Source of the DNA: Apostichopus japonicus
Lineage: Eukaryota > Echinodermata > Holothuroidea > Aspidochirotida > Stichopodidae
Direction: 5' to 3'
Assembly: GCF_037975245.1 (NCBI RefSeq)
Contig: NC_092569.1
Coordinates: forward strand, 4,550,501-4,614,500
DNA length: 64,000 bases
A program made the translations under genes and the position numbers. The notes under the pieces are model-generated. The model ran no database searches. It saw only the letters and a program-made list of their open reading frames with translations, and was not told the DNA's origin. Positions within the stretch are counted from its first letter, which is position 1. Every line of letters starts with the position of its first letter. Below, piece by piece: positions 46,201-56,588 of the stretch.

Positions 46201-48774
46201 GAGAGACTTTGAATATCGAATTCCACGGTCTCGGCCACTTCAACAATCAAGTTATGTTTGCCAAAATAAAAGATTCTGGAAGCACAGTCCAAGCATTGTA
46301 TGAAATAGCAGGTAAGTTTGGAGAGATGTAAATTATCGGTCAAAGTTTTGATTTGATGTATCACAAAGTTATCATAGAAATGTACGCTAGTCCTAGCAGA
46401 AAGGTATCAGAGATAAGGGTGGTGTTTGATGTTAGCCTTTGAAGCTATGTGCGTTGCTGCCATTAATCTTTGTATTGTTTCGCCCCATTGATACAGTAGC
46501 AATGTAGTCAGATAATATCAAAGAAGCGACTCTACTCTGGTGTTTACGACAGCTAGCTTCTGCCCTCAGCTCGTACACTTCCACTTTACTGGTATTACCA
46601 GCCGTTCTATGTTTTTAAAATTACAAAAAATTTCAAGGTGGTGGGGTGAGGTACCACAGTCAAAGCCACACTGATGGACTCTTTGCTGTTGTCTTTTCTT
46701 AACAATTTTCACTGCTTAAAAGGAATTGCATGAAATTGCTCAAAAATAGGTAGAAATTGTATAAACCTATCCAAAGTAATTGCTAATGACACCAGCCCAA
46801 GGCTCAAAACTGATGTGATATATGATATTGTAGATTTGACATTTCAGTTGATTTAACATGAAAAGACCAGCTAGTATTAAAGGCTGTCAGTTAGGCCTAT
46901 CCTATTGAAGTATTGTTTATGCTGTGTCAGTGTCTGAGGGACTTTCTAGACTAAGTAAACTTCAGCATCCGTTGGGAAGAAACATAAATAATACTCAATT
47001 GAATCAAGTGGCCATGAATGGGACCCATCTTGAAAATTGGAAAGCATTAACTAACTCTCAAGAATGTATTGAGAGGACTAAAGTTAAATTAAGTTTTGTT
47101 GTCTACCTTCATGACAACAACTTACATAATCTAAAAAAAATTAGGTAACTTTATTAAAGCAGGAATTAACTATATTGTATGGAAGACAGCAGAACTCTCG
47201 AAACAAAAGCTCTTTTCAAGAGGTTTCAGGAAATTTAAATCACTGTTCGGTGCTTCTTTCTCCAGACATCGTTGAAAAGCGATACGAGAAATACGGCATC
47301 ACGTCCACGGGCGAGAGAGGCTTCAAACCACACTTAACGGTCATGAAGCTCTCTCGTGCCCCGAGTCTGCGGAAGAAGGGCGTCAGGAGGATCAAGTCGG
47401 AACTCTACAAAGCTCACAGCAATAGATCCTTCGGGTCTCAGGTCATGACGGGCTTACAGTTGTGTTCCATCAACAAGACGAAAGGAGTCGACGGATATTT
47501 CTTCAAAGCGTCAGAGTTCTTCTTTGCCGACTGTGGTGAGTCTTAGAGTAATGTGAAAGTAGATTGGTAGTCAAATCCACTTTTGACTGACGATTGTCTT
47601 CATATGTTGAATTGCATCCCACAGAGTTTTCATAAAGAGTTACATGTCCAGTTGATTTAAGAATAGCCCCACCACTTTCCAAACCATTTTGCAGTGTCCT
47701 GTAATGTAATGTTATGTCTTGTACTTTATTTTTCAATATGATAGGAAGCCGGTCTCTACAAGGTTTGACTAAAATTTGTGAAGATCCAGAAAGGAAAGGA
47801 GAAGTCGGAGAGACGAACAAGGAAAATAGTGGAAACAGTGAAGGTGAGAATCTACTCTATCAATCCCAACAGAACGGTGTCTACCGATTTTGGTGCCTGG
47901 CATTAGAGGCTGTGTTCAAACTGTTATGGCACAAATCCATGGTTGAAGGGGGGGGGGGGGTGTACACCACTCTTCCTTTTCAAATTCACAGATAAAAGCA
48001 GATGTATTTTTTCTTGCGTGTAGGATTAGTTATAGGCCTAATGTATATTCTAAGTATGCCTCAGGATGCTCAATTTCACAATTAAAATTAAAATTTTGGG
48101 AGTCTGCCGCATCGAACCCAGAACCACATCCCCTCCTTTTTTCAATAGTGGATGCACCCCAGCTGGCTGTTGCTACTATACTATACTGTACTATACTATT
48201 CTATACTGTACTGTACTTTACTATACTATAATATACTGTACTATACTTTACTATAGTATACTATACATATACTGTACTGTACTATAATATACTATACTGA
48301 ACAATAACAATACTATAGTATACAATACTATACTGTTCTATACTATACAAATACTATAGTACAGTATACTATACAAATACTATACTGTACTATAGTATAC
48401 TAAACTAAACAATTACTATACTATAGTATACTATACTATACAACACTACTATACTGTACTATACTATACTATACTGTACTATACTATACTTGTTTCTAAA
48501 TGTTGCAGCTTAACAGAGCTTTCAGATGTTGACTTTGAAGTTGGAAGCTATAAAACCAATAGTTTGTTTTACCTATATCTTGATTTTGTGATTTGTTAGT
48601 TACACTCATTATACGTTCCTTCATTTCCTTTCTTTTTTTCTTCTCTTCTCATCAGCAAACGATGAGTCCAAGATAGATAAGGAGATGACAAGAAGTTTAA
48701 GAACAGAAAGTACTAAAGACGGATCAGCCGCTCAGTCCGACAGGAAGACTATCAGAGATCAAGAGAATGGATAG
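26249..48774 (+). CDS. AKAP7: AKAP7-like protein with C-terminal 2H phosphoesterase-type domain (9 exons)
   Basis: Exons: 26249-26716, 36468-36981, 41692-41757, 43508-43671, 45810-45946, 46148-46311, 47266-47535, 47745-47843, 48656-48774. All join in phase, giving 666 aa. Residues 52-59 are an RGRGGRGG block. Two acidic copies LEWDNYD/LEWDDYD lie at 84-90 and 124-130. A Ser/Asp-rich middle spans about 250-349. A basic NLS-like run KRRKRDKR ends near 372. The 2H domain runs from PNFFVAIQV (about 392) to about 590, with LHLTVMVM (His434/Thr436) and PHLTVMKLS (His527/Thr529), the two H-x-T motifs of the 2H superfamily. The stretch around GFKPHLTVMKLSRAP and LRKKGV matches AKAP7 (AKAP18) well. 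AKAP7 anchors PKA, and its central domain binds AMP/CMP. I see no amphipathic RII-binding helix in the last 76 residues, so a PKA-anchoring role is not supported by this isoform. The start is the first ATG after an in-frame TAA at 26186; the exon probably begins at 26126 or 26216. The joining of exons 1 and 2 is an inference from phase; exons 4-9 are secure. Confidence 0.86.
28250..28611. mobile_element. TTAA-flanked MITE, copy 2
   Basis: 362 bp between TTAA at 28246-28249 and 28612-28615. Inverted relative to the copy at 9738-10078; shares GTGTTAGACACCACCATCGA (a few differences), ATTAGACACTAGTGTACA, and both termini. Lies in AKAP7-like intron 1. Confidence 0.83.
31180..31316. repeat. Dispersed repeat with 38-bp near-perfect hairpin
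   Basis: Arms 31233-31270 and 31279-31316 pair with one mismatch around an 8-nt loop. Core words are GATCCTAGCAGGATCTTCTT and its inverse. The upstream flank ACTGCTTATCCACTAAAGAG is shared with 57540-57585, where a single arm follows. Related words occur near 2100 and 20885. Confidence 0.8.
36468..36981 (+). CDS. AKAP7-like exon 2 (central region)
   Basis: 514 nt, phase 0 in and phase 1 out. Preceded by a polypyrimidine tract and GACAG, followed by GTGAGT. Encodes SRGHIPLGAIQVRKLPQG, LLLLTSEVNN, GVTGSFDETLVRIQDFL, then a Ser/Asp/Pro-rich tail with SDLYALLPPDLDSP. GC content and codon use are clearly coding-like compared with the flanks. No domain recognised. Confidence 0.82.
37775..37880 (+). 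repeat. Dispersed direct repeat, copy 1 (AKAP7-like intron 2)
   Basis: Shares CTCGCTTACCTG, CTCGTTCTACAGTG and TTTTAACACTGTGCGCCCT with 43072-43190 in intron 3. Class unknown; about 110 bp. Confidence 0.7.
38830..38958 (-). mobile_element. tRNA-derived SINE with (TA)n tail, copy 2 (most complete)
   Basis: On the minus strand: A-box-like GCCTAGTGGTTAAGG, B-box GGTTCGAATCTT, GTGGAGGCTGGAAG, the GACTGTTCTTGATTTTCC body, then (TA)n at 38845-38830. This copy shows that the family is tRNA-headed. Lies in AKAP7-like intron 2. Confidence 0.85.
39630..40470 (+). repeat. Compound minisatellite: about 75-93-bp units each with a (GTT)n run
   Basis: Ten units of GTGTCTCATTTGGCTTGATC, TGTGATTGCTGTAGTATGCT, ATCTTTTCATCTCTT followed by (GTT)4-13. 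Unit length varies only through the triplet run. Both strands stay open for over 160 codons because the unit is nearly triplet-periodic; these frames are not genes. Intron 2 of the AKAP7-like gene. Confidence 0.92.
41692..41757 (+). CDS. AKAP7-like exon 3 (short charged exon)
   Basis: 66 nt, phase 1 in and out. Encodes YEEYGLETRRRDEKDGETEE plus DK. Acceptor AAACAG, donor GTAAGT. Being a multiple of three it can be skipped without a frameshift, so it is a natural cassette exon. Confidence 0.78.
43072..43190 (+). repeat. Dispersed direct repeat, copy 2 (AKAP7-like intron 3)
   Basis: Partner of 37775-37880, about 80% similar by eye, same orientation. Confidence 0.7.
43508..43671 (+). CDS. AKAP7: AKAP7-like exon 4 (NLS-like run, start of 2H domain)
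   Basis: 164 nt. Encodes a Lys/Arg/Ala-rich helix with KAKRRKRDKR, a SDSSVGESDDS acidic patch, then APNFFVAIQVCDPE, the first beta strand of the AKAP7 2H domain (human has PNYFLSIPI at this place). Acceptor TATATAG, donor GTGAGT. Confidence 0.9.
45340..45530. repeat. GATC/CCGGAT-rich short palindromic cluster
   Basis: GATCCGGATATGATCCGGATC contains repeated GATCCGGAT words, with further ATCATCGTGATCC words to 45530. In intron 4 of the AKAP7-like gene. Significance unclear. Confidence 0.5.
45810..45946 (+). CDS. AKAP7: AKAP7-like exon 5 (first H-L-T motif)
   Basis: 137 nt. Encodes VLQSLRNVQQSVLEGDEKLK, DAMVPIATLHLTVMVMHLS. The HLT is the first catalytic-type motif of the 2H fold. Acceptor TTTCTCAG, donor GTAAGC, phase 2. 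Confidence 0.93.
46148..46311 (+). CDS. AKAP7: AKAP7-like exon 6
   Basis: 164 nt. Encodes AKAALRDCHEIL, ETLNIEFHGLGHFNNQVMFA and VQALYEIA, matching the AKAP7 segment with FQGIGTFGNQVGFVKL. Acceptor TTCCACAG, donor GTAAGT, phase 1. Confidence 0.93.
47266..47535 (+). CDS. AKAP7: AKAP7-like exon 7 (second H-L-T motif)
   Basis: 270 nt. Encodes YGITSTGERGFKPHLTVMKL, SRAPSLRKKGVRRIK, LQLCSINKTKGVDGYF. It contains the second HLT motif and the most AKAP7-like stretch of the protein. Acceptor TTTCTCCAG, donor GTGAGT. Confidence 0.95.
47745..47843 (+). CDS. AKAP7-like exon 8
   Basis: 99 nt, phase 1 in and out, so skippable in frame. Encodes SRSLQGLTKICEDPERKG then a Glu/Asn/Ser-rich hydrophilic tail. 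Acceptor ATATGATAG, donor GTGAGA. Confidence 0.8.
48172..48490. repeat. Pentanucleotide-type satellite (TACTA/TGTAC)n in intron 8
   Basis: About 320 bp made of CTATA, CTGTA and CTATAGTA words, with long self-complementarity because TATAG/CTATA and GTAC/GTAC pair. It lies about 165 bp upstream of the last exon. Confidence 0.88.
48656..48774 (+). CDS. AKAP7-like exon 9 (C-terminus)
   Basis: 119 nt including TAG at 48772-48774. Encodes a charged, Ser/Thr/Lys-rich tail (ESKIDKEMTRSLRTE, SDRKTIRDQENG). Strong acceptor TTCTCATCAG. No amphipathic PKA-binding helix is evident. Confidence 0.8.
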
Positions 48775-49653
48775 AGCGGAATTTTTGAGAAATAATATAT
48801 TTGGTCAGAATTTAGGTTTATTGGGTTATGATGTGATATTTTAGCAATAGTGCTGGTATCTCTGTCCAGTTGCATAACCAAGTCTGGGGAGAGCTGATTG
48901 GCAGGGGACGTTGCTCTGCCGCCCTCTACTTACACATATCAGACAGCCTTTGAAATTCAGTTCTTTAATTAAAATTCCTGCCAGTAAAATAAGGTTGTAG
49001 TTTAGTGCACTTGAATACTTTTACCTCATGTGGATTAAATTCCTGGTTTACACCACAGATTCACCAAACTTGCCTTAACTCATTAACACAGTAAACCAAT
49101 CTGTAAGATTATGACATTACAGAATTCACAATTTTTTCCCCATTTTTCTATAACAGCCAGCAAAAATTCTGTAAAAAAAAAGTCCTTTTGGTGTAATTTT
49201 GCAGAAGTCACTATGACAACTGAGCAGAAATGGCTTCTGTTGAAGGAATTCTTTTTGACATGTGGCAAAATGCAATGGAATTTTGTTTACTATTTATACA
49301 GAGTCATAAAATTTGGACAGCTAAGCAACACATGTTTCCATATCCAATACAGTCAGCATACACTGCCTATTTATTGTTGCAAAAACATTGACAAAGATTG
49401 GACAATTCTATTTTTGGAAGTATTTCTTACGAAATGTTTCATTCTTAATATTTTGTGAATACTTTTATCATTATTTTCTTAATCAGCAATTAACGATATG
49501 TACAAGGACAGAGCAATACCCCTTGCGCATGATAACTCCATGTTGAACACAAAACATGCAAGAAGGATCAATTGGTCAAATTAATTTAATTTTTGTCAAC
49601 TTATTCTATGCTTTTTGTCTCACTATGCAAATAGACAAATTACAATGCTTATT

Positions 49654-49985
49654 TTGAACCTAAGCTGTATGGTTAGGTAACCATATGGTTAGTTTGAACC
49701 TAAACCACATGGCTAGGTTGTACCTAACCCATATGGTTAGTTTGAACCTAAACCATATGGTTAGTCTGAACCTAAACCACATGTTTAGGTTGTACCTAAA
49801 CCATATGGTTAGTCTGAACCTAAACCACATGTTAAGGTTGTACCTAAACCATATGGTTAACTTGAACCTAAACCACATGGTTATTTCGTACCTAATCTAT
49901 ACTGTTATTTCGAACCTAAACCGCAACGTTACTTCAAACCTAAACCATATCGTCGTTTGGAACCGAAACTATATCGTTAGTTTAG
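49654..49985. repeat. 24-bp tandem array with palindromic core
   Basis: About 14 units of AACCTAAACCATATGGTTAG plus TTTG, alternating with a GTT-GTACC variant to give a 48-bp higher-order period. Each unit carries ACCATATGGT or a one-base variant. Just downstream of the AKAP7-like stop, possibly in its 3' UTR. Confidence 0.88.
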
Positions 49986-52900
49986 GGAATAATTGTCACA
50001 TGATGTAAAGCTGCAGTTTACTGTGAATTTTTGTCACAAATCTGCTGTGACACTTTAAGAACCGCAAAGATCCTTAGAGGGGCAGGGACATGCTGTAATA
50101 TCAATCTAAAAAATATCTGTGAAAGGACGATGAAGCTTTGATTGCAAGACGTAAGTAGATTGAAAGTGATAGCAAGTCTACGAAAAATAGTAAAAGAGAA
50201 AATAAGAGAGATGCGCAAAGGAGATATGGAGATATTTTCATGTTGGAAAATTTCTTCTTTGTTATCTGTGAGAGTCACAAACGTATGTACTGTCCTCTGT
50301 GTCATATCCTATGGACGAGAGCATCAGATGAAAAACTTAAGAAATTGTCATAATGTCGAAAGGTTTTGAATAATCCATGCAAGTGAAAGGGATGTTCTGT
50401 TTATGTCTGATACATCCATAGAAGCAAGCCAGTAGGAGCGAAGTATCTATTAGGACTATCACGGTTTGAAGTATGCAAACATTAATGTCGCAAACTCATT
50501 TGGTCCTACATTTGACTTAGAAAAGATGTCAGTAATAAATTGCAATTTTCACTATATCTCACCTTGCGTGAAGTCTAGTGTGGAATGGGCAAACGACATG
50601 ACAAGGATCTTGGAACTGACATGCTTGCATATGCTTGTATGTATGGGTGCTTGTATGTGTGTATGCTTGTATGTATGTATGCATGTTTGCTTGCATACAC
50701 ACACACACACACACATACATATTCATAAATGCAAAGCAGAGATATTTGTTTTGTTTTTGTCAGAGGTTATGATTGTCAGGTTGTATACGAAAATGGAATA
50801 ACACGATTTCATAGGAAATTATTGTTTGGCCAATTATGTAAATTGACAAGATACCAGTTGAAATAGGTGACTAGAAGGAAGCTTTTCTTTTGTTGCTAGA
50901 TATAAATGTTCCGGATTTGTTATACGGACTTTGTTTGAGGCTTTTGTCATGATAAGGTATAGTGAAACTTGCCTCGTTTGGTCTTATTGTAAACGTCTTA
51001 AAATTCACATTTCGTTTATTTTTTTGTTTTGTTTTCATGTTTTGTTTCTCTATTTTTATGTCATTTTTTCCCCTTCATCTGGTTTTGGTAGACAATGGTT
51101 TTGGTTTTGTATTGAAATATCAGATGTGCAGACTGTACACATTTGTCTATTCTTTTTTTTTTCCTTTTCCATATCATTCATTGGACAGCATTTACCTTGT
51201 ACAAGTTTTGTATTTTTTTTTTTAAGGGGGGGGGGGATTCGTTTTTGTGGCTGACTTGTCAAAATGTTTGAAGTAGAGAGATTGAAGAAAGATTTAATAC
51301 AGTGAATTATTGAACTTGCTTCTCCCACCGATACAAAAGCAACTGAAAAAGCCTCCACTGGACAATTAATTGGACACATTGCTCTCCCAGAAAAGATGTT
51401 GTACATGCACTATTTTTTTTGTTTCTGTGGGGAGTGCGACTCATATTAGGATCCTTCATGAATATTCAGTGATATTAATGAATAAACATTAGCAGTTCTC
51501 ATTGTCTTGTAGATAGCTGTGGAAATGTGTACTGCCACTGTATTTGTGTCAGTTATGTTAGATTCAAAAGTTTTTTGGAAAGAGGTCGTTATTTTTGGTT
51601 AGATATTTGCCTGCCAAGCAGATATGCTTTAGCCCAAAATGTATCGCAATCTTTTTGGCATCAATGTCATGAAAGACGTTTGAAAACTTTGAGAAAGTTT
51701 GTGTGACTCTTGAAGACGAACATCATGGGGTATTTTACACTGCTTCCTTGGGAATTGGATAAAGCTATAGCCGCATAGCCTAATTTGCATAGCCTAATTT
51801 GCATATAAGAATAAGGACAGAAACTTTTACTATCATCTAATATCTAGTAAGTCTTTAATGCAAGCTCAGTTACATCATTGATGGGACAAATATACTTCAT
51901 AATATTTATGCAGAACACATTTCTTGAAAAAGTGGAATATTATTAATTTGATTTCAGTTATTAAATTATGAGTCGCTTGCAGAATTGAAATATCTATCCC
52001 CTCGTTTCACGGCATTAGAATCCATAATTTTATCACACTTATGCAAGAAGGAAACCTCAGGATTTTCTATATCTTACATACATATACTTTTGGCATTAAA
52101 ACCAAAAAAGCTTGCATTTTACAACTCAGTAGTAGCGATTAGATTCAGAAGGCTTTGAGATGATCTGTTCATTTCATACACTTAAAAAACTTTGAAAAAT
52201 TACAAGTAGCGGTAGTCGATTATTCTGTATTTATATAAATTTTCAGATGCAAACAAGAAGACGCGCAAGGATCATGGAAAATATGCTCGGTATTTATGCA
52301 TATCCAAAATGGACAAAATTGCAACAATTTTCACACATTTTCCAGGATTCACTTTTCAAAAGCTCTACATATGCATAGCTCTTAACATTTGCGTGTGTGT
52401 GTCTGTCAGTGTTTACTCTTTCAGTTAAGTTATTTGTGTGTTTGTTTAATGACTTACGAGTCGTGGAGTACCCCCATACGAACAGTTTGTATTCACACTG
52501 TTTGTTTTACATATATATCTAGGCCAAGGTGCTGTATATCTAAATGGTTGGTTTAACGTCTACATCTTCTAACTTGATTATTATTGTTACTATTAGCATT
52601 ATTATTATTATTACTTCTACTATTAGTATTATTTTTTTCCTGTTTACAATGCAATGGTGGTGTACACAAATGAAAGGCTAGACAGGGAAGCTATGCAATA
52701 TACTCAGTCTTCCTCAATTTTTTTCCCATTTATTGGTATTAATTTTATAAATTAATGACCAAGGTGCCTTCTTACATACTTTTTTCTCCAATTTTCGGAG
52801 CTATATATTTATCTTCTGTGCCTTATTGATAAATTGTCTCCATGCTCCGAGCTCATCCTAGGCTTGTTCTACATACATAATCTGAATTCTTTTTCACTCG

Positions 52901-55900
52901 CTTTCAAAGTGCCTTAAAGATTTTTTTTCTTGATTTGAAGACCTCAAGGAAACGGGATGTCCTTTTGTTCATATTTCTCCTAATTACAAGAAATTATGTG
53001 AAAATTCTTTTGAATTCTCTCATTTGGTTTAGATATCTAGAAATTGTGAAATAAACTTCTCTTTCTTGATAAAGTGACTAGGTTCTTTCAAGATATGACG
53101 ACACCAAGAGGTTGAAACTGGAACGATTTTTGTCTATCAGAGGCCACAAAGATCTTTCTATATTTTGACACGATGCTCCAGTTTGTCACATCTTTTACTG
53201 AAAAGAACGCTGCACTTTGTAGGAAATATGTATTATTATTCAACTTTTGTTAACTTCATCAAATTGATCATTTGAGTTTGACAGATTGCAGCATTTCATA
53301 AATCTGGATGGAATAATATTTATGTTTCAGAGCTTTGTTTGATAGAAATTTAAAAGGTGACCAGTCTTTAAAGACTTGAATAACATGGTTTTGAAGAGTG
53401 TGTATATTTAGAGGTATGATGTAATGACTGACGACAAGAAGGAATGAATTTTTGATGGTGTCGCAAATTAATGGAATTAAAAGATCTTGTCCGAGTGGAT
53501 GTGAGATTTGCGACAAAAAACGAAGATGAGACGATTGGCTAGTAAAGTGAAATAGGGAAAAAAATATCAATTTGCCCATTTTTTCAGAGGAAGATTAAAC
53601 CACTGTTAAAAGTCTATTTTCGTAAGAGAGATCACATTTATGTGGCATTAAAAAAAAAATAAGAAAACAAATGAACTTGATCAACAGATACAATTAATGA
53701 AAAGCCTTATTAACTGAAAATGATTTATTTAAAAAAAAATATTAAAAAATTGCCTTATATTGGAAACTTCTTTAAATGCTAACAAAATTTATCATGTAAA
53801 AAGAGAAAATGACTGTACTTATAAAAAAAAACAGAATATTCATAAATACAAGTGCAGAACGTAATATGTGATTGTTTACTTTTATTAATTTTTTTTTTTG
53901 GTCTACTGTAAGTTTTGATACTTCATGAGATATCCTGCTGACCGATGTAGATCTGAACAAACTTGCTGGGGTTTTTCTGCATCATAACTATATCTTCATT
54001 TAATTTTTTATGGCGAAAATTAATTTTTTGATTCCTTGCTGAAGGTGATGGGACACCCAGTTGAGACAATTTTTTCTGTACTGTAGTGTCATATCCCGCT
54101 AAAAGCATTCGTATTGTCAGGACGAGCAGTATGAAAATATCATGTTTCTATTAGATCAAGGTAAGGAACTGTTTGTACTGTCAATACCAGTGCTTTGTGA
54201 GCATGATATTGGAGTACAGTTTAGAGAGGTATTAGCATTAGGATTTAGGAAATTGTCCCAACTGGCTGGATGGGAATCTATGTGATGTTGTGTGCGTGTA
54301 TGTGACGCCGACATGTAAACATGGTAACCCATATAGTACATCTGCGTTGAAGTTCATACCGAGGAATGCAGATCCCACTCCCATTTCCCCTCCCCTCCCA
54401 TTGCGTTAAACAAAACCTTCAAAATTTGTGGAGGTCAAAGTCTTCAGACTCAAAAGAGTACAATCTTCCTGCAATGAGATACTCAATAACGATGACTGCA
54501 AAAGTGTCCTTAACCTACTGCAAGCTGTTGGACTCTGCATTTGGACTAGATAAATAAAAGGGGCTAGGGTAGGTTAGTCTGTGTTTCTTTTGGAAAACTT
54601 CATCTGATGACAGAACCGTACCGATATCTTCAGACCTGTCTGCTTTTAATGTTAAAAATGCGCTGATGAAGGGTTTGTAGTAAAACTTTACAAGGGGATG
54701 TTGTGGTCTGTCTATCACAATGGCACATTCCACTGAAAAATAAAGGCTTTGAGGACTTTGATTAAGGGCATGTTGGAAGTTAGAGGGAGGGGTGTGGAGA
54801 GGGAATGGAATGGAGTTGGAGGGGGACAGGGATGAAGAGGATGGGACAGGGGTGAAGAAGGACAACCCTTTATCACTGCCAATCCTGGCAATGGTTGTGA
54901 TGACTGATTTAATACATCGCTGTCCATAAGGTATTATCAATTGCTAGACCTGTTAATCCTGATTAAGCGATACAAGTTTTAAGTTGGAGAGATGTGATAT
55001 TTTTCATCACTATGAATAGTCAGATCTTTGTGTATGTTTGTAATTATATATATATTTTTAAGAGGATCCAAGTTGAATTTTGCGCTGCAAAAAAACACGT
55101 CAAATTAACACATTAGTACGTTGCTCTCTTAACTCAAGTCAAGTCACATGGGATAATCTGAGAGATGCTATAAAATACCGACTACATTGCTGTCCTTTTA
55201 AATACAGTTGAACCTGATAGACACATATGAAGTTACTACATTAAATCTCTTCTTTACTCGAGAGGAACCGCACAGGGGGAAGATGCTTAACATGAGTAAA
55301 ACACTGATTAAGTTTACAATCTGTAGAAAACAAATGGCAGAGACTTGTGTTATTTTTTGCTCTTTTTTTTTATATTTTTTTATTATGATAACACATTGAT
55401 CAAATGACTCCCTGTGAAAGGACAAATCATTGATTCACAAACCCTACCTCCAACCCTCCTTTTCTCATTTTACAGAAATAACATTTAAATCAGTATCAAT
55501 AGATCAGTGTAAGAAGTGAAAACTAACAACATGTTTTCATACTATTATATTCAGATGGTTATACCATATTTAAAATTATGTGAACTTGGATAATGTGAAC
55601 ATTTTCTTGGGAGTTGATATGTGTACAAACAAGGTACTTCCCATAATCTTTCACCCAAAATAACAGAAGAAAACCTGTAAAGGTTAGAGATGAATCTGAA
55701 TGTGAAACCTGTAGTTTTAGCATTGTCTTTTCCTTATGAAGAATGGCAAGGGGAAGGGGATAGAAAGGGAGGGTAGGTGGGACGGTAACAACAAAAAAAA
55801 CATGTAGCTTGTAAACCCCAAAATGACAGTAAAATAATTGTTAAAGTTCAAGGGTTCGTAGCATATCTGAAGGCAAACCTGATGACCCTTATTGCAGCAA

Positions 55901-56239
55901 AATAATACAATATTTTGTGTGTTCTAATGTTAAAGCATTATTAGTAATGTTTACATAGCAGTCCAATCAGCTGTTTTAACACAATTGACAACCATCGAGG
56001 GTATATATGGAATAAGGAGCAAGGGAATAAAAGTGAAAAATAACTCCTTTTTTTTTTCCTTTGTGGAAATGTAAAATACTTTTGCAATTCAGTCCCGGTT
56101 CATCGTATACCGTATTATTGCACATGATAGTAGCTTTTGAGAATGAAATGAAAAACATAGACAATTCATTCCATTCACAACCATTTTCTTCCTATCAATT
56201 ATATATAATTTAACAAAAAAGAAGGAACTGAATGATAAA

Positions 56240-56310
56240 TGTTTTTGGGCCAAAAGCAGGATTTGAACTTGTGACCTCTGGATTACAAATGTGACTGGTT
56301 TGAGTCCCAA
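56240..56310 (-). repeat. tRNA-like SINE fragment
   Basis: The minus strand reads TAATCCAGAGGTCACAAGTT then CAAATCCTGC, with a B-box-like GTTCAAATCC. No full A box; not a tRNA gene. Confidence 0.45.
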
Positions 56311-56528
56311 ATTCAAATAACCAAAAAATGTCTTCTTATACAAAGTATGTATAAATTTTCTAGTCTGTTTTGGATTGTTGGATTTTATTATGAGTACAAC
56401 ACATTTTCATATACTTCTCATTACAGAGGCTCTTTTAATAAAATACAATAGAATGATTTGCACCACACAGCGGTGATCATATCCTGACGTCGCCCCCGGT
56501 GTGTCAATATCCCTTCTGTATGCTGTCT

Positions 56529-56588
56529 TTAATTCCCGGGAGATTGCCAGGGTTCTCGTTTTGCTAACCAATCGAGGGTCCATTCATA
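56529..56588 (-). CDS. HINT3: HINT3 exon 5 (C-terminus)
   Basis: 60 nt including TAA. Encodes YEWTLDWLAKREPWQSPGN. Acceptor CTTCATTAG. In HIT proteins of this type the C-terminus is a helix at this place; the sequence differs from vertebrate HINT3, so this exon is less certain than the others. Confidence 0.78.
   Translation of the reverse strand, partial: YEWTLDWLAKREPWQSPGN

Larger units (their letters stand above)
48775..56433. other. Convergent spacer between AKAP7-like and HINT3 genes
   Basis: Includes the AKAP7-like 3' UTR of unknown length (AATAAA at about 50532 and 51481) and the HINT3 3' UTR. Contains a 24-bp tandem array (49654-49985) and a tRNA-like fragment (56240-56310). 50-49.7 kb aside, the region is plain AT-rich DNA with no supported exon. 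Confidence 0.6.

Noticed and set aside
49111-49458. 115-residue open frame after the AKAP7-like stop
   Set aside because: No homology, AT-rich composition, more likely 3' UTR.
53923-54108. 61-residue minus-strand open frame with coding-like wording
   Set aside because: No splice partners, no recognised domain, and it sits downstream of HINT3 in plain AT-rich DNA.
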